NCBI GenBank assembly: GCA_017509065.1
Contig: JAFWQM010000079.1
Span: 1 to 25,568 of the forward strand
DNA length: 25,568 bases
Direction of reading: 5' to 3'
Source of the DNA: Clostridia bacterium
GTDB lineage: Bacteria; Bacillota_A; Clostridia; Christensenellales; Aristaeellaceae
Numbering within the stretch: the stretch's first letter is position 1; each line of letters opens with the position of its first letter. Below the pieces are notes generated by a model that searched no databases, was not told where the DNA came from, and was given only the letters and a program-made list of their open reading frames with translations. Positions 6,171-14,225 of this stretch are shown one piece after another. A program made the translations under genes and the position numbers.

Positions 6171-7766
6171 TTGTTGGCAAGCGAGTTTATCCTTGAAATG
6201 AACCATATTACCAAGATGTATGGTTCCAACGCGGTGCTCAGGGACGTGTCTTTGAAGATCCGTCCCGGCGAGATCCATGCCCTGCTGGGCGAGAACGGCG
6301 CCGGGAAAAGCACGCTGATGAACGTGCTGTTTGGCATGCCGGTCATTCATTCCACCGGCGGCTTCGAGGGAGAAGTGATTTTTGACGGAGAAAAGGTAAA
6401 CATCGCCTCCCCCATGGCCGCCATGGAAAAGGGCATCGGCATGGTGCACCAGGAGTTTATGCTCATCCCCGGTTTCAGCGTAACGGACAATATCAAGCTG
6501 AACCGCGAGATCACCAAGAGCTGGGCAATCAGCAAAATTCTGGGCAAGGACCTGGAATTCCTGGATATGGAAGCAATGGCGAAAGACGCCCGCAAGGCGC
6601 TGGATGACGTGGGCATGAGCATCGAGGAATACACATTGGTCAGCGGCCTGCCGGTCGGGCATATGCAGTTCATCGAAATCGCCCGTGAAATCGACAAGTC
6701 CGGCATGAAGCTGCTGGTGTTCGACGAGCCCACCGCCGTGCTGACGGAGAGCGAAGCCCAGCAGCTGCTGGACGTAATGAAATCCATCGCGGCCAAAGGC
6801 ATCGCCATCATCTTCATTACCCACCGTCTGGACGAAGTGATGAACGCCGCCGATAGCGTGACCATCCTTAGGGACGGCCAGCTGGTTTCCTCCTTCCCAA
6901 AAGCCGAAACGACGCCTGAAAAGCTGGCCGCGCTGATGATTGGCCGCGGCAGCGAGAGCGTGGTTCAGGTGGAGAAGCGCAAGGAAGAAGTGCAGGGCGG
7001 CATTGCTATGTCCATCCGTGATCTCTGGGTAAACATGCCCGGCGAAGTGGATAAGGGGATTAACCTGGATGTGCGCGAAGGCGAGATCCTGGGCATCGGC
7101 GGCCTGGCCGGCCAGGGCAAGATCGGCGTTCCCAACGGCGTGATGGGCCTGTACGAAGCCGCGGGTGATGTGGAGCTGTTCGGCAAGAAGCTGAACCTGG
7201 GCGACGCCGGGGCCGCGCTGAAAGCGGGCCTCGCCATGGTGAGCGAGGACCGGCGCGGCGTGGGCCTGCTGCTGGACCAGTCCATTGAAAACAACATCGT
7301 GTTTACCGCCATGCAGGTGAACGGCGCTTATATGAAAAGCTTCCTGCGCCAAAGAGATTCCCGGGCCATCCGCCGCTACGCGGAGGAAATGATCAAAGAG
7401 CTGGATATCCGCTGCACTTCCCCCGCCCAGCCCGTGGGCACCCTGTCCGGCGGCAATCAGCAGAAGGTGTGCGTGGCCCGCGCGCTGGCGCTGAATCCCA
7501 AATTTCTGTTTGTATCCGAGCCCACCCGCGGCATCGATATCGGCGCGAAGCAGCTTGTGCTGGAAACGCTGGTGCGCCTCAACCGGGAGAAGGGCATGAC
7601 CATCGTGATGGTATCGTCCGAATTACAGGAACTGCGTTCTATCTGCGACCGCATCGCCATTGTGGCGGAAGGCAAAGTAGTGGACATTCTGAAAGTGGAC
7701 GCTTCAGATACTGCTTTCGGTCTGGCGATGTCCGGCGTGAAAAGCAAGGAGGGTGAAGGAGCATGA
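6171..7766 (+). CDS. ABC transporter ATP-binding protein, duplicated ATPase (BMP/sugar type)
   Basis: A protein of about 531 residues with two fused nucleotide-binding domains, as in RbsA/YufO-type importers; it powers uptake through the two permeases that follow. Domain 1 has Walker A GENGAGKST (near residue 40), Walker B LLVFDEPTAVL (near 181) and the switch histidine in ITHRLDEV, but its signature is degenerate (LPVGHMQ instead of LSGGQ). Domain 2 keeps the signature LSGGNQQK (near 424), but its Walker A is degenerate (GLAGQGKIG, near 310) and its Walker B aspartate is Ser (FVSEPTRGID). One good ATP site is therefore expected. The start is uncertain: a run of TTG codons follows AAGGAG, and the TTG at 6171 (or 6174) has the best spacing; the TTG at 6165 touches the ribosome site. 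The stop overlaps the next start (ATGA). Confidence 0.92.
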   Translation: MLASEFILEMNHITKMYGSNAVLRDVSLKIRPGEIHALLGENGAGKSTLMNVLFGMPVIHSTGGFEGEVIFDGEKVNIASPMAAMEKGIGMVHQEFMLIPGFSVTDNIKLNREITKSWAISKILGKDLEFLDMEAMAKDARKALDDVGMSIEEYTLVSGLPVGHMQFIEIAREIDKSGMKLLVFDEPTAVLTESEAQQLLDVMKSIAAKGIAIIFITHRLDEVMNAADSVTILRDGQLVSSFPKAETTPEKLAALMIGRGSESVVQVEKRKEEVQGGIAMSIRDLWVNMPGEVDKGINLDVREGEILGIGGLAGQGKIGVPNGVMGLYEAAGDVELFGKKLNLGDAGAALKAGLAMVSEDRRGVGLLLDQSIENNIVFTAMQVNGAYMKSFLRQRDSRAIRRYAEEMIKELDIRCTSPAQPVGTLSGGNQQKVCVARALALNPKFLFVSEPTRGIDIGAKQLVLETLVRLNREKGMTIVMVSSELQELRSICDRIAIVAEGKVVDILKVDASDTAFGLAMSGVKSKEGEGA

Positions 7767-10024
7767 GCGATAAGACCAGGGAAAAGCCGGGCATTCGTTC
7801 CCGGATCGTGCCCATCGTGCTGTTCATCCTGGCGGCGGCGCTGATCGGCTCATCCATCGGCGGCTATGCGCTGCAGGGCACACAGGAGAGCGTGGCGAGC
7901 CTGGACAGGATGCGCACCAATGCCGTGCTGCACGCCGCGTCCGAAGGATTGATCAACAGCATCGCCCAGCAGGCGCGCGCCGATAAGCTGGCAGAGCTGC
8001 GCAAGGACAAGAATTTCCGCAAGCGCGGCCTGGATGAAGTGAATGCCATCTGCGACGGAGCCATGAACGAAGCCCGCGCCGAAGCGGAAAAGCTGTACGC
8101 AAACCCCGTGGTACAGGATCAGGCGGCGCTGGAAAACGCCATCAGCGCTTTTGAAAAGGCGCTGGGCGAATCGGAAAGCCTGTCCGCCGCCGAACGCGCG
8201 GCATACGCGGATCTGTACGTCCAGCTGGTGGACAGCGTTTCGGACTGGAAAGCCATCGCGGCCGAAGAAATCGCGGATGACGATGTATTCGCTGCGCTGG
8301 GAAAGACCGCGCCCGACCTGCTCAAGGAAAGCAACGCCCATTTGAAGGATGGCTTTGTGCGCCTGGCACGGGATATGGCGGTGAAGCAGCAGGCCAAGGA
8401 AGACGCCGAGTTTCAGAACCAGCTGTTGACCGCGCTGGCCACCGCTATCCCGGACTGGTCTGAATACGCTGGGCTGGAAAACGACGCCCTGTGGGACAAG
8501 CTCACCCAGGAAGCGCCCGAACTGGCGGGCGGCGAAAAGTTCCGGGACGCGCTGCTGAAATCCGCCGCCGAGCACATCGCCGCCGCGGAAAAGGGTGAAA
8601 CCATTCCCCCGCCCGCCGAAGCGGAAGCCGGCGCGGAGACCGTGGGCGAAACGCTGGCGGATTATCAGTACTTTACCCCCACCGAAGCCCTGAATAAAGA
8701 AGAATCGGAAAAGAACGCCGCCTATGAAGAACTGAACAAACAGCTGGTGGCGATCATTCCCGATCTTGGCACCCTGAGCAGCAAACTGCAGAACACCCTG
8801 CGCGGAAACATCGAAAAGGTACTGTGGCTGGAGGAAAACACTTTCTCCGCCCGCTACGCCACGTATAAAACCTACCAGGCCGCGCCGGACAGCGAGAGCG
8901 CCTGGAAAATGAACCTGGCCTCCATGGCCCAGACCCTGCTGCTGGCGGGCGTGGCCGTGCTGCTGCTGGGGCTGGTGGTATTCTTCTGGAAGCCTCTGAC
9001 GGAGCGCTTCGGCGTGCCGCGCACCATCATCGCCCTCTTCTTCGTGTATCTGTGCCTGCTGGCGGAGTTCTACAATATCAGCGTGCGCATGATGCTGGGC
9101 AACGTGCTGGAGCGCATGACCATGTACGGCGTGCTGGTGCTGGCCATGATGCCCGGCATCCAGTGCGGCATCGGCCTGAATATGGGCATGACCATCGGCT
9201 GCATTTCCGGCCTGCTGGGCATTGTGATCGCCTTGCAGTTCAATATGGTGGGCTTCCCGGCGCTGCTGTTCGCTTGCGCTGTCGGCGCGCTGGTGTCCCT
9301 GCCGCTGGGCTGGGCGTACTCCAAGCTGCTCAACCGCATGAAAGGCAACGAAATGACCATTTCCACCTACGTGGGCTTCTCCTTCGTTTCCCTCATGTGC
9401 ATCGGCTGGATGATGCTGCCTTTCAACAATCCCAAGATCATCTGGCTGCTGAGCGGCAAGGGCCTGCGCGTGACCCACAGCCTGCTGGGCTCCTTCGCCC
9501 ATCTGCTGGATAACTTCCTGGCGTTCAAGGTGCTGGGCGTCAAGGTGCCCACCGGCGGCCTGCTGTTCCTGTGCCTGTGCTGCCTGGGCGTGTGGCTGTT
9601 CTCCCGCTCGCGCCTTGGCATCGCCATGACGGCGGCGGGCTCCAACCCCCGCTTCGCGGAAGCCAGCGGTATCAACGTGAACCATATGCGCACGGTCGGC
9701 ACGGTGCTTTCCACCGTGATTGCCGCCGTGGGTATCGTGATCTACTCCCAGGCGTTCGGCTACGCCCAGCTCTACACCGCGCCAAGGCAGCTCGGCTTCA
9801 TCGCTTCCTCCGCCATCCTCATTGGTGGCGCTACGGTGAGCAAAGCCAAGGTCAGCCACGTGCTCATCGGTGTGTTCCTGTTCGAGGGCGTGCTGGTGTT
9901 CGGCCAGCAGATCGCCAATTCCGTGGTGGCCGGCGGCGGCCTGAGCGAGGTCATGCGCATCATGATTTCCAACGGAATCATCCTGTACGCCCTGACGCAG
10001 ACTGGAGGTGGACGCCGTGCGTAA
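7763..10024 (+). CDS. ABC transporter permease with large fused extracytoplasmic domain
   Basis: A 753-residue permease. The C-terminal part (about 388-745) is a multi-span BPD_transp_2 (branched-chain/sugar/nucleoside type) permease with the family-like stretch AGSNPRFAEASGINV near residue 625. Between the first membrane helix (about 14-36) and the second (about 388-412) lies an extra region of about 350 residues, rich in A, E, K, D and Q and mostly helical in appearance, with the Pro/Glu/Ala stretch PPPAEAEAGAE near residue 290. With one N-terminal helix before it, this region should lie outside the membrane. Ordinary permeases of this family are about 300-400 residues, so the protein is roughly twice the normal size. 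The start overlaps the ATPase stop (ATGA) and its own stop overlaps the next gene by 8 bases, indicating tight translational coupling. Confidence 0.9.
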   Translation: MSDKTREKPGIRSRIVPIVLFILAAALIGSSIGGYALQGTQESVASLDRMRTNAVLHAASEGLINSIAQQARADKLAELRKDKNFRKRGLDEVNAICDGAMNEARAEAEKLYANPVVQDQAALENAISAFEKALGESESLSAAERAAYADLYVQLVDSVSDWKAIAAEEIADDDVFAALGKTAPDLLKESNAHLKDGFVRLARDMAVKQQAKEDAEFQNQLLTALATAIPDWSEYAGLENDALWDKLTQEAPELAGGEKFRDALLKSAAEHIAAAEKGETIPPPAEAEAGAETVGETLADYQYFTPTEALNKEESEKNAAYEELNKQLVAIIPDLGTLSSKLQNTLRGNIEKVLWLEENTFSARYATYKTYQAAPDSESAWKMNLASMAQTLLLAGVAVLLLGLVVFFWKPLTERFGVPRTIIALFFVYLCLLAEFYNISVRMMLGNVLERMTMYGVLVLAMMPGIQCGIGLNMGMTIGCISGLLGIVIALQFNMVGFPALLFACAVGALVSLPLGWAYSKLLNRMKGNEMTISTYVGFSFVSLMCIGWMMLPFNNPKIIWLLSGKGLRVTHSLLGSFAHLLDNFLAFKVLGVKVPTGGLLFLCLCCLGVWLFSRSRLGIAMTAAGSNPRFAEASGINVNHMRTVGTVLSTVIAAVGIVIYSQAFGYAQLYTAPRQLGFIASSAILIGGATVSKAKVSHVLIGVFLFEGVLVFGQQIANSVVAGGGLSEVMRIMISNGIILYALTQTGGGRRA

Positions 10025-11303
10025 GGAAAACCAATTCAAGGCGCATCTGGAGAAATACATCGTCACGTACCTGTTCATCGCCCTGAGCGTGCTGTTCATC
10101 ATCACCTCCGGCCTGGACATCAACTATGTGGCCAGCCAGCTGCTGCTGCGTCTTAACCGCAACGCCTTTATCGTGCTTGCGCTGATCATTCCCATCATCG
10201 CGGGCATGGGCATCAACTTCGCCATTACCATCGGGGCCATGGCAGCCCAGATCGGATTGCTTCTGACCATCAGCTGGGGCATTTCCGGCGTTCCGGGCAT
10301 CCTGCTGGCCGCGGCCATCACGCTGCCGCTGGGCGCGTTCTTCGGCTTCCTGATCGGCAGGCTGCTGAACAAGATGAAGGGCCAGGAAACCATCGGCTCC
10401 CTGATTCTGGGCTACTTCGCCAACGGCGCGTATCAATTGCTGTTCCTGTTCATCTTCGGTTCCATTATTCCCCTGAACAGCAACGTGACCATCGTGGGCG
10501 CGTCCGGCGTGCAGAACACCCTGAACCTGACCGGTTCCGTGGGTCTTTACACCGCCATCGACGGCATCGCTCATATCTCCTTCCTGCTGGCGCTGTACGT
10601 TTTCTGCGGCGTGCTGGCCTTAGCTTCCATCGTACAGCTAATCCGTAAAAAGATCACAGTCAAACGGATGATCGGCTGCGTGGCTGTCGCCGCTGTGATT
10701 GCCGGCGTGTTCAGCATTCCCCAGGTGGCGGCGATCGTCAACGGCACTCATGGCCGCGAACTGAAGCTGCCCCTGGTCACCTGGCTGCTGATCCTGGGCC
10801 TGTGCCTGTTCAACTCCACCATCATGCGCACGCGCCTGGGCCAGAAGTTCCGCGCCGTGGGCCAGAATCAAACCGTGGCCAACGCCTCCGGCATCAATGT
10901 GGACCGCACCCGCGTCATCGCCATCATGATTTCCACCGTGCTGGCGGGCTGGGGCCAGATCGTGTTCATGCAGAGCGAGGGCATCGGTACCTTCCAGACC
11001 TACGCCGCACATGAGCAGGTGGGCCTGTACGCCGGCGCGGCCATCCTGGTCGGCGGCGCGTCCATTGACCGGGCCACCAACTTGCAGGCGTTGGTCGGCA
11101 CTTTCCTGTTCCACTCCCTGTTCATCACCGCCCAGAGCGCCGCGTCCAACATGTTCGGCAACTCCGCCGTGGGCGAGTACTTCCGTGCGTTCCTCAGCTA
11201 CGGCGTCATCGCCCTGGCCCTCATCATGTATGCCTGGCGCAGCGCCAAACAGAAGAAAGCCGGCCAGATGAACCTGGAAGAGCAGCGCGCTGCGAAATCG
11301 TGA
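10017..11303 (+). CDS. ABC transporter permease (BPD_transp_2 family)
   Basis: A 428-residue membrane protein, the second permease of the transporter. It has about ten hydrophobic segments and the family stretch VGQNQTVANASGINVDRTRV near residue 285, parallel to the one in the first permease. GTG at 10017 is chosen as start because GGAGG lies 8 bases upstream; the GTG at 10008 is part of that ribosome site. The gene overlaps the previous one by 8 bases and is followed by a terminator at 11335, closing the operon. Unlike its partner it has no large outer insert; only a loop near 150-185 and one near 235-260 are polar. Heterodimeric permease pairs like this occur in BMP-type nucleoside importers such as YufPQ, but the substrate here is not known. 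Confidence 0.93.
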   Translation: MRKENQFKAHLEKYIVTYLFIALSVLFIITSGLDINYVASQLLLRLNRNAFIVLALIIPIIAGMGINFAITIGAMAAQIGLLLTISWGISGVPGILLAAAITLPLGAFFGFLIGRLLNKMKGQETIGSLILGYFANGAYQLLFLFIFGSIIPLNSNVTIVGASGVQNTLNLTGSVGLYTAIDGIAHISFLLALYVFCGVLALASIVQLIRKKITVKRMIGCVAVAAVIAGVFSIPQVAAIVNGTHGRELKLPLVTWLLILGLCLFNSTIMRTRLGQKFRAVGQNQTVANASGINVDRTRVIAIMISTVLAGWGQIVFMQSEGIGTFQTYAAHEQVGLYAGAAILVGGASIDRATNLQALVGTFLFHSLFITAQSAASNMFGNSAVGEYFRAFLSYGVIALALIMYAWRSAKQKKAGQMNLEEQRAAKS

Positions 11304-11334
11304 TTCAGAGAAGCTAATATGTTTATTCTGAAAG

Positions 11335-11359
11335 CCTTCCCCCCTGCGGGAAGGTTTTT
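11335..11359 (+). terminator. Rho-independent terminator of the ABC transporter operon
   Basis: Stem CCTTCCC (11335-11341) / GGGAAGG (11348-11354) followed by TTTTTG, 32 bases after the permease stop codon. Confidence 0.9.
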
Positions 11360-11407
11360 GTTTAAATATTCTTGACTTATGTTTTTCCGCGTATTCGCGG
11401 AAAGAGA

Positions 11408-11436
11408 TTGCCATTTCTGAGATTCTATGATACAAT
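11408..11436 (+). promoter_or_regulatory. Promoter of the queT-like gene
   Basis: -35 TTGCCA (11408-11413), a 17-base spacer and -10 TACAAT (11431-11436), with an extended -10 TGA before it. The leader is only about 36 bases. It holds a small hairpin (GCCGAT/ATCGGC, about 11444-11460) and no recognisable preQ1 riboswitch. Confidence 0.72.
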
Positions 11437-11478
11437 CCTGAACTGCCGATTGCTGATCGGCGGAAGGAAGAATGAGCT

Positions 11479-11955
11479 ATGAAAAAGTATTCTGCTGCAC
11501 AAAAACTGTGCTTCGGCGGGTGTATCGCGGCGGTGTATGCCGGCCTGACGATCCTGCTCCAGGCTATCAGCTTCAGCGCTGTGCAGGTGCGCGTGTCCGA
11601 AGCCCTGACCCTGCTGCCTGTTCTGTTTCCCGCGGCGATCCCCGGCCTGACGGTGGGGTGTTTCCTGGCGAATATCCTCAGCCCTGTGGGCTGGATGGAC
11701 ATGGTTTTCGGCACGCTGGCCACCCTGATTGCCGCTGTGCTGACCCGGATCCTGAGAAAGAACCTGTACCTGGCCGCGCTGATGCCCGTTCTGAGCAACG
11801 CCATCATCATCGGCATTATGCTCCACGTGGCCTTCGGTGAACCGCTTTGGATGAGCATGCTCACGGTCGGCGCGGGCGAAGCCCTGGCTTGCTTCGTGCT
11901 GGGCATTCCGCTGATAAAAGCGCTGGAAAAAGTGGCGGAAAAAACAAAACCGTAA
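11479..11955 (+). CDS. queT: QueT family transporter (ECF S component for queuosine precursor)
   Basis: A 158-residue protein with about five membrane segments. The stretch AVQVRVSEALTLLPVLFPAA (near residues 34-53), followed by IPGLTVGCFLANILSP, is typical of the QueT family (DUF988). QueT proteins are predicted substrate-binding S components of ECF (energy-coupling factor) importers for a queuosine precursor; they need the shared EcfA/EcfT module, which is not in this window. The start has GGAAGGAAG 8 bases upstream. Many queT genes are under preQ1 riboswitch control, but the leader here is short and lacks that motif. The next gene follows after 76 bases with no visible terminator, so it may be co-transcribed. 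Confidence 0.88.
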   Translation: MKKYSAAQKLCFGGCIAAVYAGLTILLQAISFSAVQVRVSEALTLLPVLFPAAIPGLTVGCFLANILSPVGWMDMVFGTLATLIAAVLTRILRKNLYLAALMPVLSNAIIIGIMLHVAFGEPLWMSMLTVGAGEALACFVLGIPLIKALEKVAEKTKP

Positions 11956-12031
11956 TGGGGACTTTTCCGGCGAAGGAAGCCGTTTCAGCGCTCAGTGAAT
12001 GAGAGAAACGCCAACAAGGGGGGAAACGAAG

Positions 12032-12811
12032 ATGCCCTATCGGTTTTACGGCTGGGAGCAGGCCGACGCGCGGGACGCGAACGGCCTGACACCCTGCGAT
12101 TACTACGATCTCCTGGAGGATATCTGGAGCGCGGAGACTTGCGCGCCCAGGATGCGCGGGGACTGGACGCCGGAGAACCGGACGCTGGGCCAATGCTCCA
12201 TCACCGCGTTTCTTGCGCAGGACATGTTCGGCGGCAAGGTGTACGGTGTGCCGCTGGGAGACGGAAATTTCCACTGCTACAACACAGTGGGCGGCTGTGT
12301 GTTTGACCTGACCAGCGAACAGTTCGGAGAAACCGCGCTGTCATATGAAAACAACCCGGAGCAGTTCCGGGAAGTCCACTTTGCCAAAGAAGAAAAACGC
12401 CTCCGCTATGAATTGCTGCGGAGGCGGTTCAAACAGGAATACGCCGTGATGCTCAAACACAGCGGCTATAACTGCTGCCAGGCGGTGCTGTGCGCGTTTG
12501 CGCCGGAAGCCGGGCTGCCGGTGGAAACGCTGCGGAAAACAGGCGCGGCGTTCGGCGTGGGCATGGGCTGCATGGAAGCGACCTGCGGCGCGCTGTGCGC
12601 ATCGGAAATGCTGCTGGGCTGCTTTACCTGGCAAGGCGCGCCGATCCTGCGCTCCGCCAAAGCAATGCACCGGGCTTTCACGGAGGAATGCGGCGCATCC
12701 GTCTGTAAGGATCTGAAGGGCCTTGCCACCGGCCGCGTCCTGTGCGAGTGTGACGATTGCGTGCGCTGCGCTGTGAAGCTTGCGCTCGAGGCAGGGAAGC
12801 GTCAGGAGTGA
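12032..12811 (+). CDS. Two-domain protein: YunG-like domain fused to C_GCAxxG_C_C redox-type domain
   Basis: A 259-residue protein, apparently a fusion. The N-terminal part (about 1-105) resembles the YunG family: WTPENRTLGQCSITAF (45-60), GNFHCYN (78-84) and FDLTSEQF (91-98). C55, H81 and D92 are arranged like a papain/transglutaminase-type triad; this reading is inference. The C-terminal part (about 135-255) matches the C_GCAxxG_C_C family of putative redox-active proteins: GYNCCQAVLCAF (145-156), GMGCMEATCGALCASEMLLG (177-196), and C220, C225 plus a late cluster CECDDCVRC (238-246). It has 20 cysteines in all. ATG at 12032 is preferred over 11999 because GGGG precedes it by about 8 bases and the protein then starts at the conserved domain. 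Related C_GCAxxG proteins are small and single-domain, so the fusion is notable. Function is unproven. Confidence 0.78.
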   Translation: MPYRFYGWEQADARDANGLTPCDYYDLLEDIWSAETCAPRMRGDWTPENRTLGQCSITAFLAQDMFGGKVYGVPLGDGNFHCYNTVGGCVFDLTSEQFGETALSYENNPEQFREVHFAKEEKRLRYELLRRRFKQEYAVMLKHSGYNCCQAVLCAFAPEAGLPVETLRKTGAAFGVGMGCMEATCGALCASEMLLGCFTWQGAPILRSAKAMHRAFTEECGASVCKDLKGLATGRVLCECDDCVRCAVKLALEAGKRQE

Positions 12812-12847
12812 GGACCGACTGAATCAGCCCCTCACACCCGCATCCGC

Positions 12848-14071
12848 TCAGTATGGCTGTTCCGTTTCCAGAGCGCCGGCGAGGATAAAGCCGCGCATGA
12901 TCTGGTTGTTGGACAGCGCTTCCACGTAAGCCCATACGGCGTCGGAGGAATACACGTAGCCCAGGAATTGCACGTAGGTGCCGGAGGGAAGGGAAGCCAC
13001 GGCCGAACTGGTGTACAGGGGATCGTCGGTCAGCATGGCAGTCATATTCAGACGGCGTGTCCGGTAAGTCAGCTTCAGTTCGGGTACTTCGTTGAATCTC
13101 GCGCCCAGCGCTTCCGCCCGGATGTAACCGATCCGGTATCCGCCGGAAGTCATATAGTATCCGATCATGACCCAGTTGCTGTAGCCCAGGTTTTCGATGC
13201 CGTACACATGGCAGGAGCCTTCTCCCTTGGTCGCTTTGCCTTTGTTGGCGCGGTAATAGTATTCGCCGGGACCGGAGTACACGGGCCAGTTTCCGGTCAG
13301 ATACAGGGTCATTGGCGTGGGCAGCCATTCATTGGCGCTCGTGGACGGGGCAGAGGTGGCCAAAGGCTGGGCTGTGATCAGCGGGGCAGCCGTGGCAATG
13401 TGCGAGATGGTAACGGGCGACTTGGTCACCCATGGAGCGGTGGGCTTTGGCGTATTGGTCGACAGTTTTAAAGCCAGGGACTCCGCAGATAAGTTGCTCA
13501 TAGGAGACGACGTTGGCGCGGGGGAGACGAGGATGCTGTCGCTTTTCAGGTGCGTGCTCCAGATGAAGCCGCGCATCCAGCCCTGGGAAGTTTTTACTTC
13601 GACATACGTCCAGGAATTGCCCATGGTAGCAAGCACGATGATGGGCGTGTTTTCGGGCAGGCTGCAGATTATCTTATTATTGATGATCGGGTCGTCGGTG
13701 ATGTAGCAGTTATTGTCGGCGAAAGCGATGTCATGATCGAAGGACAGCGGTTCGATTGTGCCTTCCAGGTATTTGGCTGTTTTCAGGGCGTCTTTGTGTA
13801 TGTAGCCGATACGGTAGTCGCCGTTGGACAGCTGGTAGCCGATCATGATCCAGTCGCCGTCCATGCCGTACACGCGGGCAGAGCCGCCGCCGTACATGGC
13901 TTTGCCCATGTTGGCGCGGTAATAATCTTTGCCAGGGCCGGAATACACGTCGTAGCTTCTGCCGAAATTGGCGTTGAAAAAATGATCCAGAGTCGCCATG
14001 GCCCGCGCCTCGGGCACAAAGGAGAAACACAGGATCAGCAGCAGCGTAATGCAAACAACCCGGCGTTTCAT
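12848..14071 (-). CDS. Secreted protein with repeated SH3-like modules
   Basis: A 407-residue exported protein. Residues 1-24 are a signal peptide (basic MKRR, hydrophobic core, cleavage after EARA). The mature part has two long homologous units joined by a P/S/T-rich linker (about 175-250). Each unit opens with VYSGPGxxYYRAN and VYG...MIGY...YRIGYI, then a second SH3-like half ending in MRGFI. This gives four bacterial SH3-type modules, a fold usually used for binding cell wall or surface ligands. No catalytic domain is visible, so it may be an anchoring or sensing protein. ATG at 14071 has AAAAGGGGG in front. It has its own promoter (14118-14146) and is convergent with the 12032-12811 gene, the two stop codons being 36 bases apart with only a weak 6-bp hairpin there. 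Confidence 0.85.
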   Translation of the reverse strand: MKRRVVCITLLLILCFSFVPEARAMATLDHFFNANFGRSYDVYSGPGKDYYRANMGKAMYGGGSARVYGMDGDWIMIGYQLSNGDYRIGYIHKDALKTAKYLEGTIEPLSFDHDIAFADNNCYITDDPIINNKIICSLPENTPIIVLATMGNSWTYVEVKTSQGWMRGFIWSTHLKSDSILVSPAPTSSPMSNLSAESLALKLSTNTPKPTAPWVTKSPVTISHIATAAPLITAQPLATSAPSTSANEWLPTPMTLYLTGNWPVYSGPGEYYYRANKGKATKGEGSCHVYGIENLGYSNWVMIGYYMTSGGYRIGYIRAEALGARFNEVPELKLTYRTRRLNMTAMLTDDPLYTSSAVASLPSGTYVQFLGYVYSSDAVWAYVEALSNNQIMRGFILAGALETEQPY

Positions 14072-14117
14072 CGAAAAGCCCCCTTTTCTTGTTTAAATTT
14101 GGGTTTCTGACAATAGG

Positions 14118-14146
14118 ATTGTACCATTTTTGTCCATAAAGCGCAA
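14118..14146 (-). promoter_or_regulatory. Promoter of the secreted SH3-repeat protein gene
   Basis: On the minus strand, -35 TTGCGC (14141-14146), a 17-base spacer and -10 TACAAT (14118-14123), with an extended -10 TGG. It sits in the divergent region shared with prmC; for prmC only a weak TATGAT (14193-14198) is visible. Confidence 0.75.
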
Positions 14147-14225
14147 GAAGCAGGAAAAAGTTTTACAGTTATTACATTGAGACGAGAGGCAGTATGATTG
14201 GAACTGACAAAAAAGAGGGGAAACA

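Noticed and set aside
7850..10123. A 757-residue open frame on the minus strand opposite the large permease
   Set aside because: It is rich in H, Q and A with no family pattern, lacks a ribosome site, and exactly mirrors a well-supported gene. It results from the GC-rich codon use of the plus-strand gene. The same holds for minus-strand frames at 4793-5677, 6120-7352 and 17099-18091.
11437..11478. preQ1 riboswitch in the queT leader
   Set aside because: The leader is about 36 bases and has only a simple GCCGAT/ATCGGC hairpin. The conserved loop and A-rich tail of preQ1 riboswitches are absent.
12808..12835. Hairpin GTGAGG/CCTCAC between convergent genes as terminator
   Set aside because: Only 6 bp with a 16-base loop, overlapping a stop codon and without a T run on either strand.
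14193..14198. TATGAT as -10 box of a prmC promoter
   Set aside because: No -35 box of reasonable quality at 16-18 bases upstream. A promoter is expected in 14124-14225 but cannot be fixed by eye.
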